The notes beneath the pieces were generated by a model. The model saw nothing but the letters and a program-made list of their open reading frames with translations. It did not search any database and had not been told where the DNA came from. DNA of 64,000 nt. Origin: Rummeliibacillus suwonensis (GTDB lineage Bacteria > Bacillota > Bacilli > Bacillales_A > Planococcaceae). The stretch is taken from assembly GCF_007896435.1 (NCBI RefSeq), contig NZ_VCBL01000003.1:34144-98143 (forward strand), in the 5' to 3' direction. Position 1 is the stretch's first letter. Every line of letters begins with the position of its first letter. The position numbers and the translations under genes are program-made. Shown here piece by piece: positions 43,759-52,599 of this stretch.

Positions 43759-45086
43759 AATATATCGAACAGATTAAGTCTGTCGTACTCTTTGTCTTAG
43801 TGTTTTTAAGCATTACGTTGACATTTTCTATTTGGACTTACAAACCGAATTATGAAACGATTGAAAAAACCAAAGCAGTTGAGATGCTAATAGATAAGAA
43901 AACACATATTACAGATATTATTAAACCATATCGAATGATATTTCATGAGAATGGTGTTTGGCGCGGAACAGAACGTTTTGGGGAAATGAAAAGCACGATG
44001 GAGCAAATGCAAAATTGGCGAGTAACAAATCCTACACTAGTAAGTAATAATTTCAATGATACAAAAATGGATCAATTAGTAGCAGAGGATAAACGCTGTA
44101 CGCTTTTCTTCTCAGCGGAAATACCATACTCTATTTTCCAAAATATATTACCAACTACGGGAGAGAAAGCACCTAATATATCATTTAACAAAATGATTAT
44201 TTCTTGGAATCAGCTGGCATCATCAGATGAATTGACAGTATTTTTTGCAAATACAAAGAAAAAACAATTATATAAAGCAGAAATACATGTGAAGAATAAA
44301 TCGATGTTTGAAAAAAAGGTTGTTAATTCATCACATAGCTTAGAAAATTACGCTGTATTTACTCGTGACAAAGATAGTGCTCTTTATTTGCCAGCGAAAA
44401 AATCAAAGATGATACAGTCCGCCTATATTATTAATAATGTATCTATTGACCGGTTTACTAACGCACTATTTAATAATCCAAAGATTGTAAAGAATAGTAT
44501 AAACGATGCAAATGCAAAAGAGAATTATTCGGATGACGTTTCCATGATGACAGTGGATAATAATAAAAGAGTATTAGACTTTGTCAATACAGCTGCTTCA
44601 GATAATCATGAGGTATTAGAAAAATCAAAGCTTATTTTAAGTACATTTGATTTTATCAATGAACATGGTGGCTGGACGGGAGACTTTCGATATGAATCTT
44701 TAGATTACAAGAATAATAGGATCAATTATCAACTATATGTGGAGGATTATCCTGTATATGCAGACTCTTTAGACACCTCTACACAGATAGTAACCGTTTG
44801 GGGAGACAATCGTATTGCACGATATACTCGACCATTTTACAAACTTGTACCAAGCCTTGAGAGTTCAAGTTTATCAATGATGAGTGGTCAAGAGGTTATC
44901 AATAATCTGATGAAGTTAAAAACCGTTAATTTTAAAGATATTGAAGAAATCCGACCAGGTTATTTCTTAACAAAAAACGGGCAAAATGCTTTTATATTTA
45001 AACCAACATGGTTCTACTTGGCAAATGGTAAATGGTCACCTTTGTCATCACCAACAGTAGGAGGTGGCCAGGTTGGATTGGAATAA
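43749..45086 (+). CDS. walH: WalRK regulatory protein WalH (YycH)
   Basis: WalH is a membrane-anchored extracytoplasmic protein that with WalI modulates WalK. The 445-residue product has one N-terminal helix (about 10-28) and a large outside domain, with the YycH pattern YRMIFHENGVWRGTERF. The frame opens with GTG at 43749, overlapping walK by ten bases; the TTG at 43755, with AGGTGA upstream, is an equally likely start. It overlaps walI at its 3' end. Confidence 0.92.
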   Translation: MGLKYIEQIKSVVLFVLVFLSITLTFSIWTYKPNYETIEKTKAVEMLIDKKTHITDIIKPYRMIFHENGVWRGTERFGEMKSTMEQMQNWRVTNPTLVSNNFNDTKMDQLVAEDKRCTLFFSAEIPYSIFQNILPTTGEKAPNISFNKMIISWNQLASSDELTVFFANTKKKQLYKAEIHVKNKSMFEKKVVNSSHSLENYAVFTRDKDSALYLPAKKSKMIQSAYIINNVSIDRFTNALFNNPKIVKNSINDANAKENYSDDVSMMTVDNNKRVLDFVNTAASDNHEVLEKSKLILSTFDFINEHGGWTGDFRYESLDYKNNRINYQLYVEDYPVYADSLDTSTQIVTVWGDNRIARYTRPFYKLVPSLESSSLSMMSGQEVINNLMKLKTVNFKDIEEIRPGYFLTKNGQNAFIFKPTWFYLANGKWSPLSSPTVGGGQVGLE

Positions 45087-45912
45087 AACGAAAACGATAT
45101 TTATCATTGTTTTCTCGATATTGAATGTTTTTCTTTATTCGATGTATGTCAACAAATACAATGAGGATAAGCAAGTCGAATTGATTGGCCAAGCTGATAT
45201 TTCTACACGTTTAAAGGATGAGAATATCACCATTAAAGATCAACAAAAAGAGAGCGAAAGTGTGTCTTATATTTCAGGAAAGATTAATCAATTTACAGTA
45301 AGAGAGTTATCCTCTCTGCAAAATCAGCATATCCAGATTCATGATGATGCAGAAGTTGAAGCAAAAATGATAAAATTGTCCGCTTTGCCGGCTATTACAG
45401 AAGAAGCGCTCACTAGTTTTGTAGAAAAGAACGTTTATAAAGGGAATTCGTATAGCCTTTGGAAGATTGACAAAAGAAACAGAGAAGCTATTTTCTTTCA
45501 AAAGTCGGACCGTTATATGATTTATTATAATCAAAATGCGACCATCAAGGTTCATTGGAATGATCATTTAGAAATAACACGTTATGAGCAAAAAATGTTC
45601 GATTCATTAAAGAGTTTTGGAGCAAAAAGTACGCTAATCAAAGCCCTAAGAGCTATTGAGATCATTTTTGATAGGGGATATTTACCTGCTAACTCAACAG
45701 TGACGAAAACGCAACTAGGCTATTCTACACTTGTTCCATTAACTGAAACACAAGTGCTGGCCCCTACATGGTATATTCATGTGGTGTTGCCGAAAGATGA
45801 AAATGGGGAACAAGAGGAAGCCGATTACTTTGTGAATGCAGTAGATGGTATAATTGTTGATATCGAACAAAATGCAAAAGAAAAGGAATTAGAATTAGAA
45901 AAGCAGCAGTAA
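45073..45912 (+). CDS. walI: WalRK regulatory protein WalI (YycI)
   Basis: WalI partners WalH at the membrane. The TTG at 45073 is preferred because GGAGGTGG lies five to seven bases upstream and the product then starts MDWNKTKTIFIIVF, the usual YycI N-terminus; an in-frame GTG at 45064 lies within that ribosome site. The 279-residue protein has one N-terminal helix and a two-domain outside part. It overlaps walH by 14 bases. Confidence 0.92.
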   Translation: MDWNKTKTIFIIVFSILNVFLYSMYVNKYNEDKQVELIGQADISTRLKDENITIKDQQKESESVSYISGKINQFTVRELSSLQNQHIQIHDDAEVEAKMIKLSALPAITEEALTSFVEKNVYKGNSYSLWKIDKRNREAIFFQKSDRYMIYYNQNATIKVHWNDHLEITRYEQKMFDSLKSFGAKSTLIKALRAIEIIFDRGYLPANSTVTKTQLGYSTLVPLTETQVLAPTWYIHVVLPKDENGEQEEADYFVNAVDGIIVDIEQNAKEKELELEKQQ

Positions 45913-45924
45913 GGGGTCTTTTAA

Positions 45925-46713
45925 ATGCAGTTCAGTGTATTAGCTAGTGGTAGTACAGGTAACTCCATCTATGTAGAGAGCGGAGAGCATGCGTTTATCG
46001 TCGATGCTGGATTGACAGGCAAGAAAATGGAGCAGCTCTTTGAAAAAGTGGATCGTGATATAAAAAAACTAAGTGGGATTCTTGTAACACATGAGCATTC
46101 TGACCATATTAAAGGTGTTGGTGTATTGGCTAGAAAATATAATATTCCGGTTTTTGCCAATGAAAAAACATGGCAAGCGATGGATGGTTTAGTTGGCCAT
46201 ATTCCTGTAGAACAACGATTTCAATTTGATATGGAGGCAGTTAAAACATTCGGCTCTTTAGATATTGAGTCTTTTGCTGTTTCTCATGATGCTGCAGATC
46301 CCATGTTCTATTGCTTTCATGAAAGAGGACAAAAGCTTGTTGTGATCACGGATACAGGCTATGTCAGTGATCGTATGAAAGGTATCATAAGAGGTGCGGA
46401 TTCCTATGTCTTTGAAAGCAACCACGATGTAAGCATGCTACAAATGGGGCATTATCCATGGTCCGTAAAGCGTCGTATTTTAAGTGATCTTGGACATGTT
46501 AGCAATGAAGATGCCGCTGTTGCCATGAGCGAAGTAGTTGAGCAAAAAACAACTCGTATATATCTTTCCCATTTAAGCAAAGATAATAACATGAAGGATT
46601 TAGCAAGAATGAGCGTTTCTCAAACTTTGCAGTCATGCGGCATTACGCCTGGTGAGTTTGTCCATTTATATGATACGGATGCAAATGAGCCGACAGAACT
46701 TGTTACAGTATAA
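45925..46713 (+). CDS. walJ: metallo-beta-lactamase fold exonuclease WalJ (YycJ)
   Basis: WalJ is a cytosolic MBL-fold hydrolase; B. subtilis YycJ is a 5'-3' exonuclease linked to mismatch repair. The 262-residue protein has the metal motif [10 protein letters not shown] and later ITDTGYVSD and [15 protein letters not shown] precedes the ATG. Its stop codon TAA forms the edge of a dispersed repeat (from 46712), which may also end the operon's transcript. Confidence 0.94.
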   Translation: MQFSVLASGSTGNSIYVESGEHAFIVDAGLTGKKMEQLFEKVDRDIKKLSGILVTHEHSDHIKGVGVLARKYNIPVFANEKTWQAMDGLVGHIPVEQRFQFDMEAVKTFGSLDIESFAVSHDAADPMFYCFHERGQKLVVITDTGYVSDRMKGIIRGADSYVFESNHDVSMLQMGHYPWSVKRRILSDLGHVSNEDAAVAMSEVVEQKTTRIYLSHLSKDNNMKDLARMSVSQTLQSCGITPGEFVHLYDTDANEPTELVTV

Positions 46714-46920
46714 AGTGAAACTTCCATCAATGGGGGTTTTCTTCATCGCCCACTGAACTAGAGAAACTTAGGTTAAAAGCGTCACGTTCTGTGGCAACAT
46801 CTTAGTGACCAACATCTTGTTGGCTCGAACTAATAGGACGCATGTGGCAGTTGATTCCCCTCTATCTTTTTTCTCTAAAACTTAAAGTAGGGGGTCTTAC
46901 TGTCCGTTAACGCAGGGTAA
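46712..46920 (+). repeat. dispersed two-hairpin repeat, family 1, with extra middle segment
   Basis: It opens TAAAGTGAAACTTCCATCAA and closes ACTGTCCGTTAACGCAGGGTA, the same ends as the other copies. Relative to the 58.70-kb copy it contains about 50 extra bases after the first hairpin (46760-46830). It begins at the walJ stop codon. Confidence 0.8.
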
Positions 46921-46928
46921 AATGAAAA

Positions 46929-47060
46929 TCTCTAGTATGGGTTTTCTTTATCACCATGGTATGTTAGTTGAACCAATCAGGTATTTACAGTCAGTTGATT
47001 TCAGGCTTTCTTCTCTGGTCTTTAGCGAGAGAATTGAGGAATGAGGTCTTACTGCTTTTT
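46929..47060 (+). repeat. degenerate second copy of repeat family 1
   Basis: It is tandem to the previous copy, with TTAGTTGAACCAATCAGG and a closing GAGGTCTTACTGC block. The stems are partly lost. A two-copy tandem is unusual among the family members in this window. Confidence 0.65.
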
Positions 47061-47089
47061 TATAATAAAAATCCGATATTACTATCTTT

Positions 47090-47212
47090 GTTGAAGTGGA
47101 ATTAGCGTAGACTCCTGTGGGAAAACGGACTAGACGAGACCCCGCAGGAAGCGAAGCGGACGAGGAGGCTCGGCAGTTCGCCCACGGAAAGCGAAGCTAA
47201 TTCTACTTCAAT
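47090..47212. repeat. 123-bp GC-rich element with inverted ends (related to MITE core)
   Basis: The ends GTTGAAGTGGAATTAGC and GCTAATTCTACTTCAAT are inverted repeats. The core carries GAGACCCCGCAGGAAGCGAA and GACGAGGAGGCTCGGCAGTTC, which match the GC-rich core of the two MITE-like elements at 28.75 and 63.20 kb. Repeats with this GACCCCGCAGGAGCGAAGCGA core are, to my knowledge, widespread in Bacillaceae genomes. No coding capacity. Confidence 0.75.
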
Positions 47213-47319
47213 TAAGATCATATATATACTATAAATTTTTGTGTTACTACATTTTTTCAGTGGCCGCCTCCATTTTGGGGGTTTTTTTATGTGTAAATGG
47301 GGAACTTAAAGTAAGTTCA

Positions 47320-47389
47320 CTGATATTTTCTTGTATTTTGAACTGATTTTAAATTTATTTTCATCTGATTTTAATCTTTGCAGTATAAA
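47320..47389 (+). promoter_or_regulatory. htrA: htrA promoter with three spaced direct repeats
   Basis: CTGATATTTT (47320), CTGATTTTAA (47343) and CTGATTTTAA (47365) are direct repeats with starts 23 and 22 bases apart, two helical turns. A -10 TATAAA follows at 47384-47389; the -35 position (TCATCT) is poor. The pattern fits an activator-dependent promoter with operators on one helix face, for example for a CssR- or WalR-type regulator. The identity of the regulator is inference. Confidence 0.5.
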
Positions 47390-47434
47390 GTAAAAATATC
47401 AAAAGGCAGAAGAACGATAGAAAGGATGAATCAT

Positions 47435-48703
47435 ATGGGCTATTATGATAATGATGAAACACGAAGTAACAGAAAAAGTGGTAGTAAAGCCGGGTACTTC
47501 TTTAGTGGTATTGTTGGAGTCATCGTTGGTGCATTACTTATTTGGCTTCTGCTTCCATCGATGGTTGGTTATTTACCGAATGGTACGAATACATCCAACA
47601 CAGGTACAACGACCACTACAAACAAAACGACAACACCTCAAGTATCAACTGAAGTATCAACCAATATTACGGATGCCGTTGAAAAAACAAAGGATGCGGT
47701 TGTTGGTATTACCAATATTCAAGAAACATCCAATGATTTATGGGGTGATTTTCCATTCCAAGATGGTAGGGATAGCGGTTCTTCAAACAGTGAAACTAAT
47801 GACGGAACGAATCAAGAGGCTGGCAGTGGCTCAGGAGTTATTTATAAAAAAGCGGGCGATAAAGCCTATATTGTGACAAATAATCATGTTGTCGAGGGAG
47901 CCAAAAGACTAGAAGTGACTTTCTCTGATGGCTCAAAGGAACAAGCAAAACTTGTCGGTACAGATATTTGGACGGATCTAGCTGTCATTTCTATTTCAAG
48001 TAAAAAGGTAAAAACAGTTGCTACTTTTGGCGATTCAGATAAATTAAAACAAGGTGAATCTGTTATTGCGATTGGTAATCCATTAGGGATGGATTTCTAT
48101 GGTTCTGTAACAACAGGGGTCATTTCTGGTAAAGATCGTACAGTTCCAGTTGACTTGAACGAAGATGGCACAGAAGATTGGCAAGCAGAAGTTTTACAAA
48201 CAGATGCAGCTATTAACCCAGGTAACAGTGGTGGTGCTTTAGTAAATCTTGCAGGACAAGTTATTGGTATTAACTCTATGAAAATTTCCGAATCAACTGT
48301 TGAAGGGTTAGGTTTCTCTATTCCAATCAACACAGCGATTCCTGTAATTGATGAATTACAACAAACTGGTAAAGTAGAAAGACCTTCAATTGGAGTAGCG
48401 CTAATTGATTTAACAGATGTTCCAGAATATCATCAAAGACAAACTCTAAAATTACCTGAGGAAGTCACATCTGGTATTGTTATTAGTGAAGTGGTCAGCA
48501 ATTCACCAGCTTCAAAGGCAGGATTAAAAAAATATGATGTGATTGTTGAAATGGATGGGGAAAAGGTCGACAATTCGATTGCTCTACGTAAGATCCTTTA
48601 CAACAAAAAGCATGTAGGCGATCAAGTAAAAATCAAAGCTTATCGTAACGGGGAAATAATTCAAAAAACAGTAACATTAGCAGATAGCACCAAAACACAA
48701 TGA
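47435..48703 (+). CDS. htrA: membrane-anchored HtrA-like serine protease (YycK/HtrC type)
   Basis: HtrA-type proteases degrade or refold misfolded exported proteins. The ATG at 47435 has AGAAAGGATG upstream and gives 422 residues with a cytosolic Gly/Ser/Arg-rich tail, one membrane helix (about 20-42), a Thr-rich linker, a trypsin-like domain and a PDZ domain. The triad is His151 (NNHVVEG), Asp181 (IWTDLAVI) and Ser265 (NPGNSGGAL), all present. It sits after walJ as yycK does in B. subtilis. A perfect DnaA box starts just after the stop. Confidence 0.93.
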   Translation: MGYYDNDETRSNRKSGSKAGYFFSGIVGVIVGALLIWLLLPSMVGYLPNGTNTSNTGTTTTTNKTTTPQVSTEVSTNITDAVEKTKDAVVGITNIQETSNDLWGDFPFQDGRDSGSSNSETNDGTNQEAGSGSGVIYKKAGDKAYIVTNNHVVEGAKRLEVTFSDGSKEQAKLVGTDIWTDLAVISISSKKVKTVATFGDSDKLKQGESVIAIGNPLGMDFYGSVTTGVISGKDRTVPVDLNEDGTEDWQAEVLQTDAAINPGNSGGALVNLAGQVIGINSMKISESTVEGLGFSIPINTAIPVIDELQQTGKVERPSIGVALIDLTDVPEYHQRQTLKLPEEVTSGIVISEVVSNSPASKAGLKKYDVIVEMDGEKVDNSIALRKILYNKKHVGDQVKIKAYRNGEIIQKTVTLADSTKTQ

Positions 48704-49119
48704 TGTGGATAACTAAAATTTAATGTAAACATTATACAAAGCGAGTAAGGAAAGAAAAACCCTGTCTTTCCTGCTTGCTTTTCTTTTGTTACAATAGGTT
48801 GTGGATAACATCTCATAAAATGTGTATAAGTCTGTGGAAATCTAAAAGATCGAAAGGATGAAATATTTTGAAAATATATAGCTGTGAAACCCATATAGGA
48901 CGGGCTTTGGATATGTTTGTTGCAACAGAAAAAGAAATTCCAATTATGGAAAAAGTAGAAGAGGAAAAAAAGTTATCCACAAAATGTAGCTATTGCGACG
49001 AGCAAGCGACATATATTGTGGCGAACAAATGAGCGTACACAATATATTGAAATACCCTGTGGATATGTGCATAACTCCTGTGGATAATGTGTTTGTAAAT
49101 TTAACGTAAAGGTGGATAA
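48704..49119. promoter_or_regulatory. DnaA-box cluster between htrA and rlmH
   Basis: Perfect DnaA boxes lie at 48704-48712, 48800-48808, 48973-48981 and 49079-49087. One-mismatch boxes lie at 48821, 49058, 49066 and 49111. Such density in about 415 bases is far above chance and is not part of oriC, which is 36 kb away. I recall a DnaA-box cluster at the same place (yydA = rlmH) in B. subtilis. It probably binds or titrates DnaA, and could affect rlmH transcription. Confidence 0.8.
48868..49032 (+). CDS. yyzF: CxxH/CxxC zinc-ribbon-like protein (YyzF family)
   Basis: This 54-residue protein begins MKIYSCETHIGRALDMFV and has CETH near the N-terminus and CSYC near residue 40, the CxxH/CxxC pattern that gives the family its name. 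Function is unknown; metal binding is likely. The TTG start has GAAAGG upstream. It keeps the conserved slot between the HtrA-like gene and rlmH. A DnaA box lies within the gene and encodes Leu-Ser-Thr. Confidence 0.88.
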   Translation: MKIYSCETHIGRALDMFVATEKEIPIMEKVEEEKKLSTKCSYCDEQATYIVANK

Positions 49120-49122
49120 CCT

Positions 49123-49602
49123 GTGAGTATTACTATTATAAGCGTTGGGAAATTAAAAGAAAAGTACTTGAAAATGGGCATCGAGGAATATGTCAAACGT
49201 CTTAGCGGATATACCAAAATCGATCTCATAGAAGTTCCTGACGAAAAAGCCCCTGAACAATTAAGTGAAGCCGAAATGGAGATTGTGAAAAAGAAAGAAG
49301 GAGAGCGAATCCTCGCCAAAATCACGCCAGATCACTATATCATTGCGCTCGCCATCAATGGCAAAATGCGCAGCTCAGAAGCACTGTCACAAGATCTTGA
49401 AAATCTCCTTACATATGGTCACAGTAAAATTGCCTTCGTCATCGGAGGCTCATTAGGTTTGCACACAGATGTCCTAAATCGCGCAGACGACCAATTATCA
49501 TTTGGCAAAATGACCCTCCCCCACCAGTTGATGAAGCTTGTTTTAATCGAGCAGATTTATCGTAGTTTTCGGATTATGAAGGGTGAACCGTATCATAAGT
49601 AA
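49123..49602 (+). CDS. rlmH: 23S rRNA (pseudouridine1915-N3)-methyltransferase RlmH
   Basis: RlmH (OrfX in staphylococci, YydA in B. subtilis) methylates pseudouridine 1915 in 23S rRNA. The 159-residue SPOUT methyltransferase has the SAM-pocket motif [14 protein letters not shown] and ends [18 protein letters not shown]. The start is GTG after AAAGGTGG. The last 18 bases (49585-49602) are repeated downstream three times and resemble the integration site of staphylococcal SCC elements, which insert at exactly this place in rlmH. Confidence 0.97.
   Translation: MSITIISVGKLKEKYLKMGIEEYVKRLSGYTKIDLIEVPDEKAPEQLSEAEMEIVKKKEGERILAKITPDHYIIALAINGKMRSSEALSQDLENLLTYGHSKIAFVIGGSLGLHTDVLNRADDQLSFGKMTLPHQLMKLVLIEQIYRSFRIMKGEPYHK
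49585..49602 (+). other. attachment-site-like repeat 1 (3' end of rlmH)
   Basis: GAACCGTATCATAAGTAA encodes the RlmH ending Glu-Pro-Tyr-His-Lys-stop. It differs by one base from a known form of the staphylococcal SCC attB (GAAGCGTATCATAAGTAA type). It is repeated at 50367, 52499 and 53857. Confidence 0.8.
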
Positions 49603-49615
49603 GTGCGGGTAAGAA

Positions 49616-49657
49616 AAAGCCGATGAAAACGTTGTGAAAATCGTTTTCATCGGCTTT
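49616..49657 (+). terminator. terminator after rlmH
   Basis: AAAGCCGATGAAAACG (49616-49631) pairs perfectly with CGTTTTCATCGGCTTT (49642-49657). A similar AAGCCGAT / ATCGGCTT hairpin follows the third att-like repeat at 52544-52579. Confidence 0.9.
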
Positions 49658-49833
49658 ATTAATCATCATAGTTTTTTTCACTTACGTGTTTGCTCTTGTG
49701 GTGGCGGAAATCGTTCTCTACGCTCGATTTTAAATCGCTAATTCATATAAAAACCTTAATTTTTAATATATACCATAATTTGATACAATACGTATTAGAA
49801 AAGAAAATCATATATTAGATAGGGTGATAGCAC

Positions 49834-50337
49834 ATGTCATTAGCAAATGATTTTGCTATGTATACTGATGAGATTGATTTGATACGAGCGCAAAACCGTG
49901 TTGAATGTGATTTATACTCCATAATTGCTTGTATCATCAGAGAAAGAAAACATAGTAAAGTAATTTCATTAAGAGATGTTTCTGCACGAAGAGGCACTGA
50001 ATTTTCTAATGTATTTAAAGGGGAATCAGGATTTCCAGATTTTGTTGTTCGAGAAAGAGTTGCAAGCAATAAAGCGTCTATTTTAGGAGCTATTGAAGTA
50101 AAATATATAGATGAAAATTTAGAAAAACATATAGACCAGCTAAAAGGACATCTAAATTCATATAAAAAAGTTATATTTACTAACGGAATAAATTGGAAAT
50201 ATTATGAGGACTCTATAGAACTCAAACCTATATGGGAGGTTAATCTTGGAACAATCTCTAATGGGAAAATCACTTGGTATAAAGATAATAATTGGAAAAC
50301 ATTATTAAAGAAATTAGATGAAATTGAATGGCATTAA
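49834..50337 (+). CDS. PD-(D/E)XK nuclease-like protein of unknown role
   Basis: This 167-residue cytosolic protein has a nuclease-like core: an N-terminal glutamate region (NRVECDLYSIIACII, about 21-35), GFPDFVV with Asp69, and AIEVKY with Glu88 and Lys90. The spacing PD-(18)-ExK is that of restriction-endonuclease folds. The following KHIDQLKGHLNSYKKVIFTNGINWKYY resembles type I restriction or NERD-like proteins, suggesting DNA defence or repair. I cannot name the family. It is the only clear gene between att-like repeats 1 and 2. GGGTGAT precedes the ATG. Confidence 0.65.
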   Translation: MSLANDFAMYTDEIDLIRAQNRVECDLYSIIACIIRERKHSKVISLRDVSARRGTEFSNVFKGESGFPDFVVRERVASNKASILGAIEVKYIDENLEKHIDQLKGHLNSYKKVIFTNGINWKYYEDSIELKPIWEVNLGTISNGKITWYKDNNWKTLLKKLDEIEWH

Positions 50338-50366
50338 TAAAAAAACGCACTTACATCCATCATGGT

Positions 50367-50384
50367 GAACCATATCACAAATAA
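50367..50384 (+). other. attachment-site-like repeat 2
   Basis: GAACCATATCACAAATAA, preceded by GGT as in rlmH, again encodes Gly-Glu-Pro-Tyr-His-Lys-stop. It is remarkably close to the staphylococcal form GAAGCGTATCACAAATAA. It ends the first segment, 30 bases after the nuclease-like gene. Confidence 0.8.
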
Positions 50385-50569
50385 CCCTAAAATGGGATTA
50401 TTTGATTTTAGATCGCCAATTCAGTTTAGTTTGTATATGGAGAATGAATTAATTGCAAAAATTACTAATTAATTATAAATAAAAGAGTATGGTTTATTAG
50501 AGAATTTCATCTAATTTTATGGTAATAGAGAGAAAAGTTTAATTTTTTGAAGGAGGAAAATATAATACT

Positions 50570-50716
50570 ATGAGTATAACAAAGGAGCAGATTGAAATGA
50601 GGCCTCTAAAAGATATCCATAGTAATAAAAAAAGGAATGACCTTTTATTCTCTAGCATGGAAGATAAGCCAAAAACAGTCCCTGTAGAATTTTTAGACGC
50701 TCATAGCCTCATCTAG
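50570..50716 (+). CDS. possible small protein or gene fragment
   Basis: A frame of 48 codons starts MSITKEQIEMRPLKDIHSNK and ends at a TAG. AAGGAGG lies upstream, somewhat far from the ATG (about 13 bases). The sequence after the stop (to about 50815) has a protein-like composition but is broken by stops, so this may be the first part of a decayed gene. Not recognised. Confidence 0.35.
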   Translation: MSITKEQIEMRPLKDIHSNKKRNDLLFSSMEDKPKTVPVEFLDAHSLI

Positions 50717-50906
50717 AAAAGAAGATTTTCTTGTAGATAAAGGCTCAACTTTCTAGATTGCTGGGATTTGAACCGAGGAAACAGATGGTAACGTGATCAA
50801 GCAATTATTACAACTGTAAAAATTATATTAAATTTTAATATTTACCCATTATTTAATCCGTTTTATGTCATATTGGAAGTGTACATGTAACTGGGGGGAG
50901 TAGATA

Positions 50907-52178
50907 ATGAAGAGGTTTACAAAACAAGAGAACAGCTGGATGTTCTATGACTGGGCAAATTCAGCGTATTCCATTATTATTTCTACCGCTGTTTTCCCAC
51001 TATTTTATAAGGCAGCAGCAACGAAGGCAGGAATTAGTGCTGCCAATTCTACGGCCTATTTAGGGTACACCATTGCCATTGCCACCTTCATATTGGCTAT
51101 GCTCGGGCCCATCCTTGGAACCATTGCCGATTATAAAGGCTATAAAAAGAAATTTTTTACATTCTTCTTTTTTGTAGGTGTTCTCTCTACTGCCATGCTT
51201 GCCTTTATCCCTTCTGAAAAATGGCTTTTATTATTAATCTGTTATACCTTTACAGCGATTGGCTTTGCTGGGGCGAATGTATTTTATGATGCTTTTCTTG
51301 TAGACATTACGAGCGAAGAAAAAATGAATGCAGTATCTGCCCACGGCTTTGGTCTGGGCTATATCGGGAGTACGATTCCCTTTCTTATTAGTATTGTCAT
51401 TATTATCTTAGCACAGCAGGGAGTCTTGCCAATCTCCGCTATAATTGCAAGTAAAATTGCCTTTTTGATTACAGCTGTCTGGTGGGGATTATTTACGATT
51501 TCCCTCCTCAAAAATGTTCAGCAACAATACTTCATTGAACCTGAAAAAAACCCGGTTATCAATAGTTTTAAACGGCTGGGGGAAACATTTAAAAATGTAA
51601 AACAATATCGTAGTGTATTCTTATTTTTAATTGCCTATTTCTTTTATATTGACGGTATTGGAACCATCATTACCATGTCAACAGCTTATGGATCTGACCT
51701 TGGAATCAGCTCGACGAATCTATTGGTGATACTGTTTGTCACACAAGTTGTTGCTGCACCTTTTGCCATTCTTTATGGTAAATTATCAGACAGGTTTACC
51801 GGTAAAAAGATGCTTTATGTAGGTATTATCATTTATATCATCGTCTGTATTTATGCCTATTTCTTAAAAACCACGTTAGATTTTTGGATTCTGGCTATGT
51901 TGGTTGCAACTTCTCAGGGTGGTATTCAATCGTTAAGCCGCTCCTATTTTGCAAAATTAGTTCCGAAAGCAAATTCAAATGAGTTCTTTGGTTTTTATAA
52001 TATTTTTGGAAAATTTGCATCGATTATGGGCCCTTTATTAGTTGGCGCGATTGCACAGATGACGGGACATTCCAATATGGGGGTATTTAGTCTTATCATT
52101 CTATTTTTAGTTGGTATTGCTGTCTTAGCCCGTGTACCGGAACCAAAAGAGATCAAATATGAAAAACCGCTGATTTAA
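50907..52178 (+). CDS. MFS transporter, UMF1/Atg22 type
   Basis: The 423-residue protein has about twelve membrane helices. Its N-terminal signature (SWMFYDWANSAYSIIISTAVFP) marks the UMF1 family, related to the yeast vacuolar amino-acid exporter Atg22. The bacterial substrate is unknown. GGGGGGAG precedes the ATG. It is the only intact large gene between att-like repeats 2 and 3, so it looks like cargo of an inserted segment. Confidence 0.88.
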   Translation: MKRFTKQENSWMFYDWANSAYSIIISTAVFPLFYKAAATKAGISAANSTAYLGYTIAIATFILAMLGPILGTIADYKGYKKKFFTFFFFVGVLSTAMLAFIPSEKWLLLLICYTFTAIGFAGANVFYDAFLVDITSEEKMNAVSAHGFGLGYIGSTIPFLISIVIIILAQQGVLPISAIIASKIAFLITAVWWGLFTISLLKNVQQQYFIEPEKNPVINSFKRLGETFKNVKQYRSVFLFLIAYFFYIDGIGTIITMSTAYGSDLGISSTNLLVILFVTQVVAAPFAILYGKLSDRFTGKKMLYVGIIIYIIVCIYAYFLKTTLDFWILAMLVATSQGGIQSLSRSYFAKLVPKANSNEFFGFYNIFGKFASIMGPLLVGAIAQMTGHSNMGVFSLIILFLVGIAVLARVPEPKEIKYEKPLI

Positions 52179-52498
52179 ATGAATCGATCCTACCTGCTAC
52201 AAGGAAGCACGATAAAACTCTACGAGAATACAGCAAACCTCTTTCAAAATTTAAGCAGAGGAAGGTTCTTTGTTACAGAAACCGCTTCTTGGTGCTTCTC
52301 CAGGATCGTCACTCGAGCTTTATACAGCCCGCTCTCACTCAGAATCAAAAGGATTACATTTCAATTATGATCACAGCTTGTTTCAACTGTTTTAAAATTC
52401 TTCATGGTGACCTTGATTGACCTGATCTTCGTCTGTTTGAGTGAGAAAATTATGTAACTTGTTAAAACAGAAAAAAACACATTTAGACTCGCTTCGGG

Positions 52499-52516
52499 GA
52501 ACCGTATCATAAGTAA
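52499..52516 (+). other. attachment-site-like repeat 3
   Basis: GAACCGTATCATAAGTAA is identical over all 18 bases to the end of rlmH. It is followed at 52544-52579 by an AAGCCGATTT / AAATCGGCTT hairpin like the rlmH terminator. This repeat plus hairpin may be the original chromosomal sequence after rlmH, displaced by insertion. The stretch 52179-52498 before it holds no gene that I can support. Confidence 0.8.
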
Positions 52517-52543
52517 ATGAAGTTTTTGTAGATTTTATAATAT

Positions 52544-52590
52544 AAGCCGATTTTTTATGTTTAAATAAGAAATCGGCTTGTATTTTTTTA
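52544..52590. terminator. bidirectional terminator after the third att-like repeat
   Basis: AAGCCGATTT (52544-52553) pairs with AAATCGGCTT (52570-52579), followed by a T-rich run. It also lies just beyond the stop of the convergent fic gene and can terminate it. Confidence 0.75.
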
Positions 52591-52599
52591 TTTTTCTCG

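Noticed and set aside
52179-52370. 63-codon frame directly after the MFS transporter
   Set aside because: It has no ribosome site, mixed composition and no membrane or domain pattern; I treat it as chance.
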